In this document: in pieces, positions 20,928 through 58,070 of the stretch
Position numbering within the stretch: the stretch's first letter is position 1
Layout of the letters: each line of letters opens with the position of its first letter
DNA from: Metridium senile
Taxonomy: Eukaryota; Cnidaria; Anthozoa; Actiniaria; Metridiidae
Length of the DNA: 64,000 nt
Direction: 5' to 3'
Assembly: GCA_949775045.1 (NCBI GenBank)
Contig: OX459095.1
Span: forward strand, 26,272,978 to 26,336,977
Notes under the pieces: model-generated
What the model was told of the DNA's origin: nothing
Databases searched by the model: none
What the model saw: the letters and a program-made list of their open reading frames with translations, nothing else
Program-made: the position numbers and the translations under genes

Positions 20928-21682
20928 GCCACAAGGTTGACTTTACACTGCAAATATCGTCATCCATGTAGACGGCATTTGATAACAAACAAATAACATA
21001 CTGAAATATGACTGGGTATTTACTCATGACGTCACAACAAAACACCACACGCGTCAAATGGCGCGAAACATTCAAATAGGAGACCGTACATTCTTTTGTG
21101 AGAAAATTTGAGAGTTTGACCGTGGTCATTTTTTTCTAAAAGAACTGAGTTCGTTTTAACCCGAGTGGGATATAGATTTCAGTAGCACAGATCCAATGCA
21201 TTCAACATGTTAATATAATTATATAACAAGATGTCAATATAATTAATCTTATCATTAAAATTATTTTAATTAATACTAAATTATATTAATGATTCATATT
21301 ATCTATTTATCATAGAGTAGGCCAACAAGCCTCTTTTTACTTGTTCTTAATTGTTATAAAAATTATTGCAATGGGTCTTAAACTATTTTATAGTATTAAA
21401 TATTTCCTTGATTTGATTTCAAAAGAGGAATATTTATTGTAAATCTGATTGCAAAAATGTTGATAAATGTAAAAAAATTAGAAATAACTTCTTTTCAAAG
21501 TTGATGTACTTAGAGTACAAACATTATACCCGTGAAACAAGTAGTACTAATTAGTACTAAATAATGCTAATTAAACAAAAGAAAACAATAGAATTAGCAT
21601 AAAATATCACTATTTGGTACTATTTATGTTTCACGCTTTTAATGTTTGTACTCTATCTGCTTTTTTATTATTATCTTGTTGG
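20928..21682. other. Gene-free AT-rich DNA
   Basis: AATTA-rich sequence at 21215-21310; no gene. Confidence 0.45.
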
Positions 21683-22111
21683 TATACACCTAGTTCAATT
21701 AACGTTGATCATCTGTAAATGGTTGGTCTGTGACCGAAAGGAATTGCGGGAGTTTTTTAAATTCCAAATGTATTGTTATAATCTCATTTGAATGATATTT
21801 ACAGATAATGTAATTCTGAAGTTAGTACTAATATTCAACATATCAAAGATACCGTATGCAATCTTGAAAACAATGCCATTACCATATATGGTATTGTAGG
21901 TGATAAGTAACAAAAGACTTTGATTAGCGTGAGAGATTTTTTCCTTCTTTTTTTTTAACAGGTTGAGATTGCAACAGTACAATAGGCATATCTTTGACAC
22001 GGCCGTGATTATAGTTATAGTATATTTGAAAATCAATGAACTCCCACAATGCCTATGGGTCTCATACCAATCATTTCCAGATGATCAACGTCAATTGAAA
22101 TAGGTGTATTT
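21683..22111. mobile_element. MITE family D (429 bp)
   Basis: Ends ATACACCTAGTTCAATTAAC and its inverted partner GTCAATTGAAATAGGTGTAT. Inverted symmetry continues inward (CGTTGATCATCT / AGATGATCAACG, then GACCGAAAGGAATTGCGGGA against TCCCACAATGCCTATGGGTC). The interior repeats at 15330-15500 in reverse. Confidence 0.85.
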
Positions 22112-22252
22112 CATTGAGAGTTATTCTTATCAATCTAGGGGGATCTAGACTGAATATATACTTGTTTTTTGTTTATTTGTAAATGTTTACGTGAAAACGT
22201 TCTTGCAATCAGGAATACACACAACTGCACAATTGCAGAATATATCATTGTT

Positions 22253-22498
22253 GGGTTCAAAATTTTAGAACCCGATGTAGCGAAGACCGCAAGGATACCT
22301 GGGAAAGCGTTCAATTAATCAACCAACATCGCCTATTTGTAATGTCTTTCCAAAATATGTTTAGAGTTGAACATAATTAGATACTTTAGATAATGATTTT
22401 GAATAAACATGCCAATAAACATACAACGTAGCTGACTTACCACTTACCCAGACATCCTAGCGGTCTTAGATTCTGTGTTCTATAATTTTGAACTTGGC
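22253..22498. mobile_element. MITE family E (~246 bp)
   Basis: Left arm TTCAAAATTTTAGAACCC...GAAGACCGCAAGGATACCTG; right arm is the inverse (CAGACATCCTAGCGGTCTTA...TTCTATAATTTTGAA). Non-coding centre. Confidence 0.75.
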
Positions 22499-22520
22499 AA
22501 TGTCGCTGCAATTGGGTGTA

Positions 22521-22617
22521 TTGTTACGCTCTTTACCTTTTATTTCCTCATCGTACTATAATAGAAAATTGTTACGCTCTTTACCTTTTATTTCCTCATC
22601 GTACTATAATAGAAAAT
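22521..22617. repeat. 48-bp tandem duplication
   Basis: Two identical copies beginning TTGTTACGCTCTTTACCTTT and ending ATAATAGAAAAT. Confidence 0.95.
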
Positions 22618-23069
22618 CGCTTTTGTCTGTTCCTGTATGCAGTCTAGACAAACCTGATTACCTATTTATTCAATGTATTATACCTTACAAATAATCATCC
22701 AATCACATCTCTGTATTTTAGTCACGTGGCGATCCATTATTTAGCGAATTTGGACAGCAACCTATTGGACTGCAACATTTGACTTGTTGATTCGAGATAA
22801 TTTGAACAAATTATTTGTTCGGTATAATAAAACACCTATAGGAATCATCCTCACCTATTATATGGCAGATATTAACGTCTTGATTTCAATATTGAATTCT
22901 CGACTTGAATATTCTGTCATAATGGGTTCAGATATATCCATTAGGTGCATAATTTTTATTATAAAGTAGAAGGTTACAAAGAGCCTAAATATTTTGATAG
23001 TGACGATAGTAATACTTACAGACAAGGCAGCTGATGTGTTCCTATCAATGTTATAATCTCGATCTCATT
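22618..23069. other. Gene-free AT-rich DNA
   Basis: Nothing recognisable. Confidence 0.4.
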
Positions 23070-23325
23070 TTATAGTAAAGTATTTAACGTCGGTAGCTCG
23101 TGACAGTCATAGACTGATAAACGTGAGGCCGACGGTGCTCATTTTACTCCCCTCTCTCCATCAGTGCTCCGTTTTACGGGTATTTTAGCTTTAAAAAGCT
23201 ACTTAAAACTACACGGAAAGGAGAGAAGTCGAAACAAGGATGCGAGGTCACTGGGAATCGAACTCGGGACCTCTCGCACACGAATGCCGCGCACTATAAT
23301 CAACTGTGCCATCCTTGCTCCTTGA
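23070..23325 (-). mobile_element. tRNA-derived SINE, copy 1
   Basis: The minus strand starts AAGGATGGCACAGTTGATTA (A-box-like TGGCACAGTTG) and contains GAGTTCGATTCCC (B box) within a tRNA-like head. A tail with GAGCACTGATGGAGAG, CACCGTCGGCCTCACG and GAGCTACCGACGTTAAATA follows. This head and tail combination resembles SINEs I know from anthozoans. The anticodon arm is degenerate, so it is not a functional tRNA. Confidence 0.78.
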
Positions 23326-23473
23326 CACTTTTGGATCTTGATAATAACGCATGAGCTAGTTTGACTGTAATGTTCTGGTCCTTTGAGGAATAGATATATA
23401 TATTTATATATAATTTGCTTTGGAACTCACAGAGCTCACCAAGTAGCAGCATCGACAAATTGTTTATATAGAT

Positions 23474-23668
23474 TCGCTTGTTTCTAAGAGTACGTGGACG
23501 ATCCAGGCCACAACGGAGATGAGAACTATTGTCTGTTGATTGATTGACAGTTTAATGGTGTCGCTTGTTTCTAAGAGTACGTGGACGATCCAGGCCACAA
23601 CGGAGATGAGAACATCAATCTATTGTCTGTTGATTGATTGACAGTTTAATGGTGTCGCTTGTTTCGAA
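23474..23668. repeat. ~90-bp direct duplication
   Basis: TCGCTTGTTTCTAAGAGTAC begins at 23474 and again at 23561, with the whole unit through GACAGTTTAATGGTG repeated; a third truncated start is at 23655. Confidence 0.9.
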
Positions 23669-23688
23669 ACTATCCAGTGAATGATTGA

Positions 23689-23960
23689 ATGGTTAGCCGG
23701 TGCCAAAATATGCTGGTTTTATCCAAATATGGAATTAACTCTCAAATATGGAAGCATCTAACATTGCCAAATATGGAAGCATTCCAAATATGGTGCATCA
23801 CTCTAGATATGGAATTCCTGTCAAACTGGTCGCATATTTCCAAATATGGAAATATGGAATTATTCCAAATATTGAAGCAACTGCCCAATATGGTAGCGTC
23901 ACTCTAGATATGGAAATACCTGTCCAAATATGGTCGCATCTGTCCAAATATGGCTGTAAC
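23689..23960. repeat. Irregular CCAAATATGG-rich repeat
   Basis: About a dozen CCAAATATGGAA/ACTCTAGATATGGAA cores at 15-40 bp spacing. Plus-strand ORFs are shadows of the repeat. On the minus strand a frame is open from an acceptor at 24028 (see the gene ending at 24464). Confidence 0.7.
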
Positions 23961-24463
23961 AGGTTGTCAATGTCGGAATATGGTAGTTTATGCCCAAACC
24001 CTGATAGTGACTGGATCCGCTGTGATACTAAAAGTATGGGTTGACGTCTTATATTATGGGATACTTCGAAGAGTCACGTGGCCGAGATCACGTGATGTCC
24101 ACGTACGGGACGTATTGTACTGTCATTGACCCGTTTCCTGCGGGATGTGTGTCTCGAACACACGTTTTTTATATAACAGTCTCGAGTCCTGAAAAAAGAA
24201 AAACAATTTTCAAAAACCGCCCTAAAAGACACTTAGTGGAACAACGATATACCACATAAAAACACATAACGAAAGAAGCGGGGAAATCGATGGACTGTTC
24301 CTTTGACGAAACCCTAATTACCAAGAAATTTCGAATTTAAAATTTAATATCCAAATCGCTAATTTGTACCTCTAAGAGATTCGACGAGCATATTTGATAA
24401 TTTTACAGTTTTTGTGAAGTTTGAACCCCCTTTTTTCCCCAAGGTCTATCAAGCATTACTTAC
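23961..24463. other. Downstream of the AbfB/Tudor-like gene's last assigned exon
   Basis: Contains a single CCTCTAAGAGATTCGACGAG motif (24360) of the dispersed repeat. The minus-strand CTTTTTAG at 24028 is a possible 3' splice site; nothing else is evident. Confidence 0.35.
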
Positions 24464-49664
<25,201 letters not shown>

Positions 49665-51272
49665 TTTGTTGAATAAGGGTTAGAGATGAATATGAGTCGA
49701 ACCGTAGGAAGCTTTAGTAGTCCATAGAGACGGAGTAAGCCTGCTTTCTGCTTCAATTTAGACAGACATGACTAGTTAAAATTCATCCAATAGCCTTGCA
49801 GCTCACCGAAGGGCTTTCATTATTGCCCGAGTCATCAGATTGAGAATGTGATTAGAAAATTAGCGGAGACACCAATCATTATTTATTAATAGTTCACGAA
49901 TATTTGTATCACCATCTTTTTTCTCCTTCTTTGTTTTCGTTTCAGTATCACCGAAAACAAATATGCTAATAACAAACTCAAAAAAACATCTTTTCACAAC
50001 GGATAAACTCTATTCCCTTCAACGAAAATGGCGAATTCAGTAGAACTTTGTTTTAAAAAAAACCCTGAAGCAATTAAGCAATGAATGTTGTCCATGCCAG
50101 TCTAATCAAAGCAATTTAGGTATGGTATAATACTTGCTGGTGGGTGTTTGATTTTTTTCCCGTTTTTATCTTAAGCTCTGCACGGTACTGTGTGTATTTG
50201 AGCGATAGCACGACTGAGTAAATAATATATTGCTTCAAAGTCGGTTCCAAAAGATAGAAAATTAGACAATACCAATCGGAATTAGCTTTTGTATATGTGT
50301 AGCTCTTTAAGAATTGCAAAAACATCAGTCATTGAGTTGTCATAAGTATTTTTAGTTTCGAATTGAAACTGATCCATGCACCTTTCGAGTGAACTTATGT
50401 TTTAACTATGTTTTAAACATTTCTATCAAAATAAAAGTTGTGTTTAATTTGTCTTTGTTGTATTTGATGTTTGTTGGCGCCTTTGGTATTGATTCAATTC
50501 ATTTTCATTGCATATAACATCTATTACCAATTTCTATCACAATTACCTATTGAAACAATTTCTGTGAACCTGTTAAACTGAGACGTTCCGATTGAATATT
50601 ATGGCTATAAAGCACTTGACGAACTTAATCAATGAGGTCATTCAAATAATCACAGATCACAGATGCGGATGGACAAGAAAAAAAAAGCGATTAATAATAA
50701 ATGATGATAATAAACTATGGTTGGACAAGTTAGTTTCACCCTTTTAATATTGAGTCCAACGTGGTTGAAAATCAATTAACTAAAGCTCCAGGGATTAAAT
50801 GGATGAGAAGTGGATTGGAAAATGAGAGAAAGTAATCTGATTGCATTATGTTGGCTTCAAAAATTAAATGAATGAAAAGAGAAAGAATAAGAAAATAGCC
50901 TGAGCGAATTGCGAGCGCCATTGAGCTTTCGGAAATGGCGCTATATAAATTTAAATTACTCAGTTATTACTATTAATTATTATATATATATTCAGCTACT
51001 GGAGTAACAACGAATAATCCTGTTTCACGTTAAATAAGAACCGCTGTACTATTTGACAAAAGGCGCATTTGCATATAGGCTAAGCTTTGGTTTGTTCAAA
51101 AAATAGTCACAAATTCTAAGAAAAGCACGAAAAAAAATTATCGATTTATTACAGAAAATGCATCTGAACTTATAATCTGAATTGAATCTTCCCTATGCAT
51201 GCTGCATGCATAAATGTCAAATATTACTAGATAATGTAAAACTTGGGTATTCTAATTTCTTGTTTGAAGTTA
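49665..51272. other. Upstream region of the AbfB/Tudor-like gene
   Basis: No TATA box in the first 150 bp; no gene or repeat recognised. Confidence 0.4.
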
Positions 51273-51545
51273 GAACTTCCTTCTTTCCTTCCCTCCCTCC
51301 CCGGCTCCTTCGTTCGTTCGTTCGTTCGTTCGTTCCTCCTTTTTCCCCTCCTTCCTTCCTTCCTTCCTCCCTTCGTTCGTTCCTCCTTTTTTCCCTCCTT
51401 CCTTCCTTCCTCCCTTCCTCCCTCCCTTCCTTCCTTCCTTCCTTCCTTCCTTCCTTCCTTCCTTCCTTCCTTCCTCCCTTCCTTCCTTCCTTCCTTCGTT
51501 CGTTCGTTCGTTCCTCCTTTTTTCCCTCCTTCTTTAATTCCTACC
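51273..51545. repeat. (CCTT)n/(CGTT)n polypyrimidine microsatellite
   Basis: CCTT, CCCT and CGTT blocks; the segment CGTTCGTTCCTCCTTTTTTC is repeated in three places. A strong purine/pyrimidine strand bias; ORFs are low-complexity shadows. Confidence 0.95.
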
Positions 51546-52055
51546 CTTATTTCTTTTTTATTTCTTTTCTTCCCTCCTTCCATTCTTTGCTTGTTTACAT
51601 GATCTCATATTATTCTTTTGTCTTTTTCATATTTTAAAATATCAATATTGTTATGTTTGACAATGGCCTAAAATTAGTACATCTCTAATCTCAACTATAG
51701 AGTGTGTGTTTTCTCGGTTTCGGTACGGGGGGCGAGTTATCTAAGAGTCGGTTGTATTTGATGTCTTTTATAGTGGCCTATCATAGGGTGTTTTCTAACT
51801 ACACACAATTCAATGTCGTATTGCTAAATTAACCATGCTTTTTATAATAGCTCGTACGGTCATGTTATAAACGGTTTATATGGTATCTGTTTGTGTGTTA
51901 GTTTGTATAAAAAAACGATGTTTTTATCTGCTTGTATGAGTTGTTTGTGTGTTCATTTGTGTATTTGTTCGGGTTTTTTTTTCTTGTTTGCTTTTTTGTT
52001 TACTTTTTTCTGTTTGTCTTTGCTTGTTCGTCTAGTTATCCTAGCTTTCTAGTAC
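51546..52055. other. Gene-free DNA
   Basis: TTTGTGTGTT/TTTGTTC-rich from 51885 to 52030; no gene. Confidence 0.4.
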
Positions 52056-52212
52056 CTTAAAGCAGATTTCGTATGACTATGAAAAGCTCACGACACGAAT
52101 GCGGTCGAGGCACGACAAGGCACGTCAAAAATTCTTGCAACATCACGGTCGCAGCAAGGCAAGCACGCACTCGGCACTGAACGTTTCACAGTCATATGAA
52201 ATCTGCCCTAAG
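52056..52212. mobile_element. MITE family G (157 bp)
   Basis: Ends CTTAAAGCAGATTTCGTATG and the inverted CATATGAAATCTGCCCTAAG. The GC-rich interior has CACGACACGAATGCGG-type sequence. Confidence 0.85.
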
Positions 52213-52420
52213 TTCGGTACACACCAGGCGACAAGTCGCTGCAACACGACGCGGTGACACGTCGCTTCGTGTGCACTGCTTCGAAAACACGTCGCCGCGA
52301 CACGCGACCTGACACGAATACAAATCAGATTAAATTTGTGCGACATGTCGTAGGGACAACATTCTGTCGCGTGGACATAAATTGAATTACAAGTACTGTT
52401 CCATCCCATCAGTGCACATT
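52213..52420. mobile_element. GTCGC-rich repeat fragment
   Basis: TACACACCAGGCGACAAGTC followed by repeated GTCGC/GCGAC words and CACGTCGCTTCGTGTG. It resembles one end of a non-autonomous DNA element; no matching second terminus was found. Confidence 0.5.
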
Positions 52421-53958
52421 TTGCAACGGAGAGATGGAAGCTATTATTTTTAGGGAGGGAACTATTATTGACGCTTATGTATTTTTAGGGAATGAATTTC
52501 TTTTTCTTAATTACTTGGTTCCTTACCCGGGGTTCCTTATAGTAAAAACCTTCCAAAACCCTGTTAGAGTTTATATTTTCAATCTGTTTATAGCTGATAC
52601 AAAATGGAACATTGCTTAATTAGACCCTTGTAAAATGACTGCCTTTGTTTTCACGTTGTTAATGTAGTTACAAAATATCAATGAAAAGTTTTTTCAACAT
52701 TTACTAAATAGACTTAGTTGTTTTTCACTTTTATATTTCAAAGTAGGTTTTACCTCAACTTTTTTTAAAAATTTCTTCTGCACGGTTTGACGCCGGGAAG
52801 CAAAAAGGTTTTAAGCTATTTTGGTTTTAGCTGTTGTGAGATATTATTTAATTTTTTTTCATTCAAAATAGTTGTTATTGATCAATATATTTTATACATT
52901 CCTTGATGGTGTAACCAACGATTGATCGTGATGGAGGAGGGCGGGCTTAGTTACGTCACAAAAACACTTCAACCGTCTCCGTCAATCGACCTCAAAATAA
53001 CCACTATTCGATTAAATTTTGTTTACGAAAATCACAGACATTCCGCTTTCAATTAAAATTAATAGAATTGCATTGGCAGCATTGGTGTTGACTTGTAAGT
53101 TAGCGCGTTTTTTTATAAATCTACACTTTAGATATTTGCAAAGAAAGACGGGATAGAGCGATCATAATTGATTTTAGGATCTTTCTTCGTTTATATTTTC
53201 ATTTAAACAGCCAAGTCGCCAGCTGCTTTAGAAAGCTATTGTACTGAACAAAGATCTGGCAGAGAGAAAAGTAATTTATTCTGTAAATTGTAATTTGCTT
53301 CGCGACTCAAGCCGTCAGCCAGATAATAAATCATAAAATACAACTAATAAAATATATTGAATCCTCGAATTAACTAGATAAAGTGTTGGTTAACATGTAT
53401 GAGATTTATCTCAGTAATTTAACGTGAAAGGAGAAATGTTTTAGCATAATTATAGTCACGAAAACTCTAAATACCCCCCAAGTTAAAAAAAAATGACACT
53501 TCGAATGCTAATGAATATTGTTAATTTTTTTGCTGTTTAAATTTTGTTACAATAAGTTAGATAGTTCCTAAAACATGTAAGGAAGTTGATGATTTTTGTT
53601 GATAATATTATTGATTTAAAAAGCATTGCTTTATCAGTTGGATAAGAAAATTCAATCTTCAATTGTCATATATATATTGTAAGTTATCGAACTACAGTTA
53701 AAATATTTTTAAGAGTGTTGAATTGTTCTAACATTTCGACAATAAACAAAAACCAACAAGCTAGAAATATTTTGCTTATTAAGAACTTTTTTTACATGTT
53801 TTTTGGTACCAATTTGGTACCGAGTAACAATTGCGAAATCTCGAGCCAAAACAAACTTTGATGTCTGCAAGTGTTTCATGGCATTTTTTGAATCAACTGA
53901 TTGAAATTTTTTCCGGTTAGTAAAAATATAATACGAAACACACACACATACATAATAA
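52421..53958. other. Gene-free AT-rich DNA
   Basis: No gene or RNA supported. Confidence 0.45.
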
Positions 53959-54928
53959 AATAATAATAGCTAAAACTCTCACCTTAATTAACGAATGTTT
54001 TTTCCTTCTAAACATTTCGTCAGGCGGGAAATTTCTTTTTCTTTTTGTAAAGATTCTTGTAGAGATAAACATCCATTACGAATAACAATGTATCTAGTAG
54101 TTCGCGAGATCGAAACACAAACACGCTTTGAGACTCGTTAATCGTTGCAATCATGAAACTTCAAGTGGCAAGCGATTTTCATCCCACAATTCAAATGCCA
54201 AGGAACCCCATCAATGAAAAGACTAATTAACGTTGAAATTGGTTTTTACTAACGGCTTGACTTGGCTTGTACTCGGTGACGTCACCGTCAAGCAATTGTA
54301 TGAATACCTTGGAGCATGCTACATCATTAATTAAAACCACCAAAGACATTCGGGGGGCTGGTATTGTTCTTCTTGACAATGATGGAAGAATTTTGACCAT
54401 AAACAATCACTCAAAGTTTTGAAGTCGCCTACAGTGTTGCCACAAGTTGAGAAGTAAAATAAAAAATAAAGAAAGAAATGAAGAAAGGAACTGAGAAAGA
54501 TAAATTTTAATTATCAATGCGTACGCGACATGTTTCAGCTTTTCTTTTATACTAAGCAAGGTGGGCTTCCTGTGGCGAGACGCTTTTCTTTCTTTATTAA
54601 TCAAATATTTTTTGTTTTTTTTGTTTGGAGTCATAATTATTTAACAGGGCAAGGGGGCACTAGAATGACCATAAAGTACGTAGAAAAATAGGCTCCTTCC
54701 TGGGTATATATATATGAAGGAAGAAACTCTGCCCTCCATGAAAACAGGGTGACTTTCCCGAACTTTAAGTCCGTCCCAACGGTCCGGAAATAGATAATAT
54801 TCTCTTGGACCAGATAATTATAATTAAGCTATGTATTTACAATTTGTATTAATACAAAAAAAGAAATTTCCCGTCTGACAAAATGTTTTCAAAGAAGAAA
54901 CATTCGTTGGAGTTTTAACTATTATCAA
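53959..54928. mobile_element. Inverted-repeat element (~0.97 kb), family H
   Basis: Left arm ATAATAGCTAAAACTCTCAC...ACGAATGTTTTTTCC...GTCAGGCGGGAAATTTCTTT; right arm is the inverse (AAAGAAATTTCCCGTCTGAC...GAAACATTCGTTGGAGTTTT). Arms are about 75-90 bp. The interior has no transposase ORF, so it is non-autonomous. Confidence 0.8.
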
Positions 54929-55340
54929 TTATTAATTATTCCTAATTTATTTTATCAGTTTTTTTTTTGTGTGTGTATGTGGTTCGAATTCGTATATTTT
55001 TTATACCAAGCAGGTGAACATCCTCAGTATGAAACTCCGCGCAATATAGATACGCAATAATAATCATAATTACATGTATTATTACATAATTCTAACGAAA
55101 GAACTAGAATAAGAATTTCACGTCTTCTGGTTGCTTGTTTGTTTTTTATTACGGTTTTCAATTAAGTTTTCTGGCTAAATTAAAAATAATTGATCATTCC
55201 TGTCTCCTAACATACCCTAAGTAGAAACTTTATGAAACATTCGTTAAATTAAATGTGGCCTTCCGTAAATACATTCGTAAACATGTGACCATCCCCATAT
55301 TTGTATACAAAAAATATCACTGGTACCCTCCCCCAGGGAT
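54929..55340. other. Gene-free AT-rich DNA
   Basis: GAAACATTCGTTAAATTAAA at 55233 resembles the family H arm; nothing else. Confidence 0.4.
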
Positions 55341-55728
55341 GCCCTCTCAATTAAATACACTAGTGGTCCTCTCCCAATTAAATACTCTAGTGGTCCTCTC
55401 CCAATTAAATACTCTAGTGGTCCTCTCCCAATTAAATACTCTAGTGGTCCTCTCCCAATTAAATACTCTAGTGGTCCTCTCCCAATTAAATACTCTAGTG
55501 GTCCTCTCCCAATTAAATACTCTAGTGGCCCTTTCCCAATTAAACACTCTAGTGGTCCTCTCCCAATTAAATACTCTAGTGGTCCTCTCCCAATTAAATA
55601 CTCTAGTGGCCATCTCCCAATTAGATACTCTAGTGGTCCTCTCCCAATTAGATACTCTAGTGGTCCTCTCCCAATTAAATACTCTAGTGGTCCTCTCCCA
55701 ATTAAATACTCTAGTGGTCCTCTCCCAA
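55341..55728. repeat. 27-bp minisatellite, about 14 units
   Basis: The unit is CTCTCCCAATTAAATACTCT followed by AGTGGTC. Because 27 is a multiple of 3, both strands show periodic ORFs. These are repeat artefacts with no start context or flanking coding sequence. Confidence 0.96.
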
Positions 55729-55869
55729 TAGATTATTATAATGATAACTCCCTTATTAAGACAAAACGGTATTTACTGAATGAGAGAAGATTTATGTCAA
55801 CTATAATACCCCATTATTCCTCGATGTATTTTGTTTATTATACTTCTTTCAAGTCTTATATTATGGATG

Positions 55870-56470
55870 TATTTATTTGTTCATTGGTGCTTGTTATGAT
55901 TGTTAACGAGGCAAAACACCAATTAAGGTTAAAACAGACATTGTCAATGAGTTCTTGTTTGGTGATGACTGCATGTGCTCTCAATGCGGCTTCTGAAGCT
56001 GATATGCAACACAGCATTGCAAGATTGTGTAAGGTTTGCAGTAACTTCGGCCTCGTGACAATCAGCACAAAAAAGAATTCAACATCTTCATCAATGGGCA
56101 AAGACTAAACGTGGTAAACAAGTTCACATATCTTGGAAGTAATCTCTCAAAGAATGTTATCATTGATGATGAGGTGGATGCCAGACTCGTCAAAGAGAGC
56201 GTGGCCTTTGGAACAGAATCAGTATATATATATAGCTGAACGCTAGAAACAAAGATCAAGGAACAGGGCCATAGCTCTCATCACAATGCTTTATGATATG
56301 GCTGGAAGACTTCTTAAGAACGTGTGGAACAGAAGAGGATTAACCCTAGAAACAAAGATCAAGAAACACCGGGCCATAGCTCTCACCACACTGCTCTATG
56401 ATATGGTTGTGAAGCATGGACTGTCTACCAACGTCTTGCAAGAAGACTGAACCACTTCTATACGTACTAT
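55870..56470 (+). mobile_element. Decayed non-LTR retrotransposon reverse transcriptase fragment
   Basis: The plus strand, in shifting frames, reads FGDDC (the RT active-site region), ALNAASEADMQHSI, NFGLVTISTKK, KFTYLGSNLSKNV and DDEVDARLVKESVAFG, then LETKIK and LYDMVVKHGLSTNVLQED-type sequence. This is the palm/thumb order of a common invertebrate LINE RT. Frameshifts and an internal duplication (56225-56300 and 56345-56420) make it non-functional. Confidence 0.8.
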
Positions 56471-56699
56471 AGCCCGAATCGAAATATGGCGACCTGCTAT
56501 TGTTCATGATGGAATACAATGGAGTTTTCACATGAATTAGAGGCTAGTGAGTCAAGAACAATTGTTATTCAATTTGGTCGCCATGTTTTGATTCGGTGTA
56601 TATTATGCTTTAGAAGCGTTCTCGGGAGCAGAACCTAACTGCTCCCTAACTTGGGAGCAGTCAGCTCAGGACAGAGGAAAATAGCGATCAGCTCTCCAC

Positions 56700-56880
56700 A
56701 TAGGGGCGGTTACTCATGGAGCGAAGCGGAATGCCATGGCTAAGCGGCGCCGGCAAGCCAGACAAAGCAGTGTCTCCAAGTCTCCTCCTACTGCCACCAT
56801 ACCTCGTCAAGTTTGTCAGCGAACCGTCTGGGCACAGATTGGCCTGACTAGTCGTCTTAGCTTCGCATCCACAAAGTACG
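56700..56880 (+). mobile_element. LINE 3' coding remnant with degenerate zinc finger
   Basis: Reads RRRQARQ then CQRTVWAQIGLTSRL, the decayed C-terminal finger typical of the same class of LINE ORF2. It lies 230 bp downstream of the RT fragment in the same orientation, so it is probably the same insertion. Confidence 0.65.
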
Positions 56881-56984
56881 TTCAGATACCACCACAAAAT
56901 GACCAGGTGGTCTTCGTCGTATCCACGGACGAACCCTGGAACTATTTTAATAGTGATATCATTTAATGCACAAAGTCCAATTTC

Positions 56985-57330
56985 AAAATATAATTTCTTT
57001 CTCTATTTTGGCTTTTTTTTCCTTTTTAAAATAATCTTTACCACTTATATCCACTTAAATGGTTGAAAGAAAAATTCAAAAAAAAAAATATCTTATAGTT
57101 TTAATGATATAATTTCTTTCTCTATTTTCGCTTTTTTTTTCCTTTTTAAAATAATCTTTACCACTTATATCCACTTAAATGGTTGAAAGAAAAATTCAAA
57201 AAAAAAACCCTTATAGTTTAAATGATATAATTTCTATCTCTATTTTCGCTTTTTTTTCCTTTTTAAAATAATCTTTACCACTTATATCCACTTAAATGGT
57301 TGAAAAAAAAAATCTATCTTATAGTTTTAA
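56985..57330. repeat. ~118-bp tandem repeat, three units
   Basis: ATAATTTCTTTCTCTATTTT, CTTTACCACTTATATCCACT and TAAATGGTTGAAAGAAAAAT recur three times with small indels in the A and T tracts. Confidence 0.95.
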
Positions 57331-57781
57331 TAACTGGTTTTTGTTACTTATTGATATACTAACATGTTTGTGATAAGTCTGCTAGACAGTATTGTACTTG
57401 GTAGGTGGTATAATTGTTTTCGATATAATTAACAAAGTCATTTGTAAGTTTACCTCTAGACTCTATTATCGAGCGAAAAACATGTCTGTCGTCTTTCGCG
57501 GGTACTCGCCGCAGGGATGGCTTTTCATTCAAAGAAGCTAAAAGCTGTATTTTTTGATAATCTACTATGTGACTATCGAAAGAAGATGTTAGATTGATGT
57601 CATTTAATGAATAATTTACGTAAATTGCTTCGTTTACCGCCGCGTAGATCATCACATGTTAGAGATTCTTGAATACTGTTTCAGACATATCTTGGATCAT
57701 TAGATTTTGACCAGTGATGAATGTAATGTATTCGAAATTTGATTAAAGATCAACTCATAATTTATTTACTGCGGTACAAAT

Positions 57782-57784
<3 letters not shown>
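57331..57784. other. Sequence with an unassigned minus-strand ORF
   Basis: A minus-strand frame from ATG 57652 is open for about 97 codons, without motifs. Its first codons overlap sequence (AATTGCTTCGTTTACCGC) that recurs in the nearby SINE tail, so it is not called as a gene. Confidence 0.35.

Positions 57785-57874
<90 letters not shown>
57785..57874. repeat. (TA)n microsatellite
   Basis: About 45 uninterrupted TA dinucleotides, directly upstream of a SINE. Confidence 0.98.
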
Positions 57875-57876
<2 letters not shown>

Positions 57877-57935
57877 TTCTTCTTCAAAGTAGCACAAATG
57901 AACTAAACAGAATGACCTCAGTACTATCAACATAT

Positions 57936-58070
57936 GTGGCTTCATAGCTTAGTTGATACAGCGTTGCACCAGTATCTCATGGGTTTGACCCGTTGAAATC
58001 CGAAAAAATCTTTTTTCCCCCGGGCTTTTGCTTTAAAATTGCTTCATTTACCGCATAGACAATCATCAAC
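57936..58070 (+). mobile_element. tRNA-derived SINE, copy 2
   Basis: Head GTGGCTTCATAGCTTAGTTG (A-box-like TAGCTTAGTTGAT) and ATGGGTTTGACCCGTTGAAA (B-box-like), followed by a T-rich tract and CGGGCTTTTGCTTTAAAATT. It is of a different family from copy 1; the layout resembles anthozoan SINEs. Confidence 0.72.

Noticed and set aside
22140..22310. Open minus-strand frame after a CTTTCCCAG acceptor, considered as the last exon of the AbfB/Tudor-like gene
   Set aside because: The acceptor lies inside the inverted arm of a MITE (22253-22498), so the similarity is to a transposon and not to an exon.
23233..23325. tRNA-like sequence on the minus strand considered as a tRNA gene
   Set aside because: The anticodon and acceptor stems do not pair properly and a SINE tail follows.
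51182..51637. Pro/Ser/Phe-rich and Lys/Gly/Glu-rich ORFs
   Set aside because: Polypyrimidine/polypurine microsatellite shadows.
55255..55731. 158-codon ORF with periodic SQLNTLVVL
   Set aside because: It is the in-frame reading of a 27-bp minisatellite; the opposite strand is open too.
57359..57655. 97-codon minus-strand ORF that looks protein-like
   Set aside because: Its start overlaps sequence that recurs in a SINE tail at 58036-58070, no motif is recognisable and splice partners were not found.
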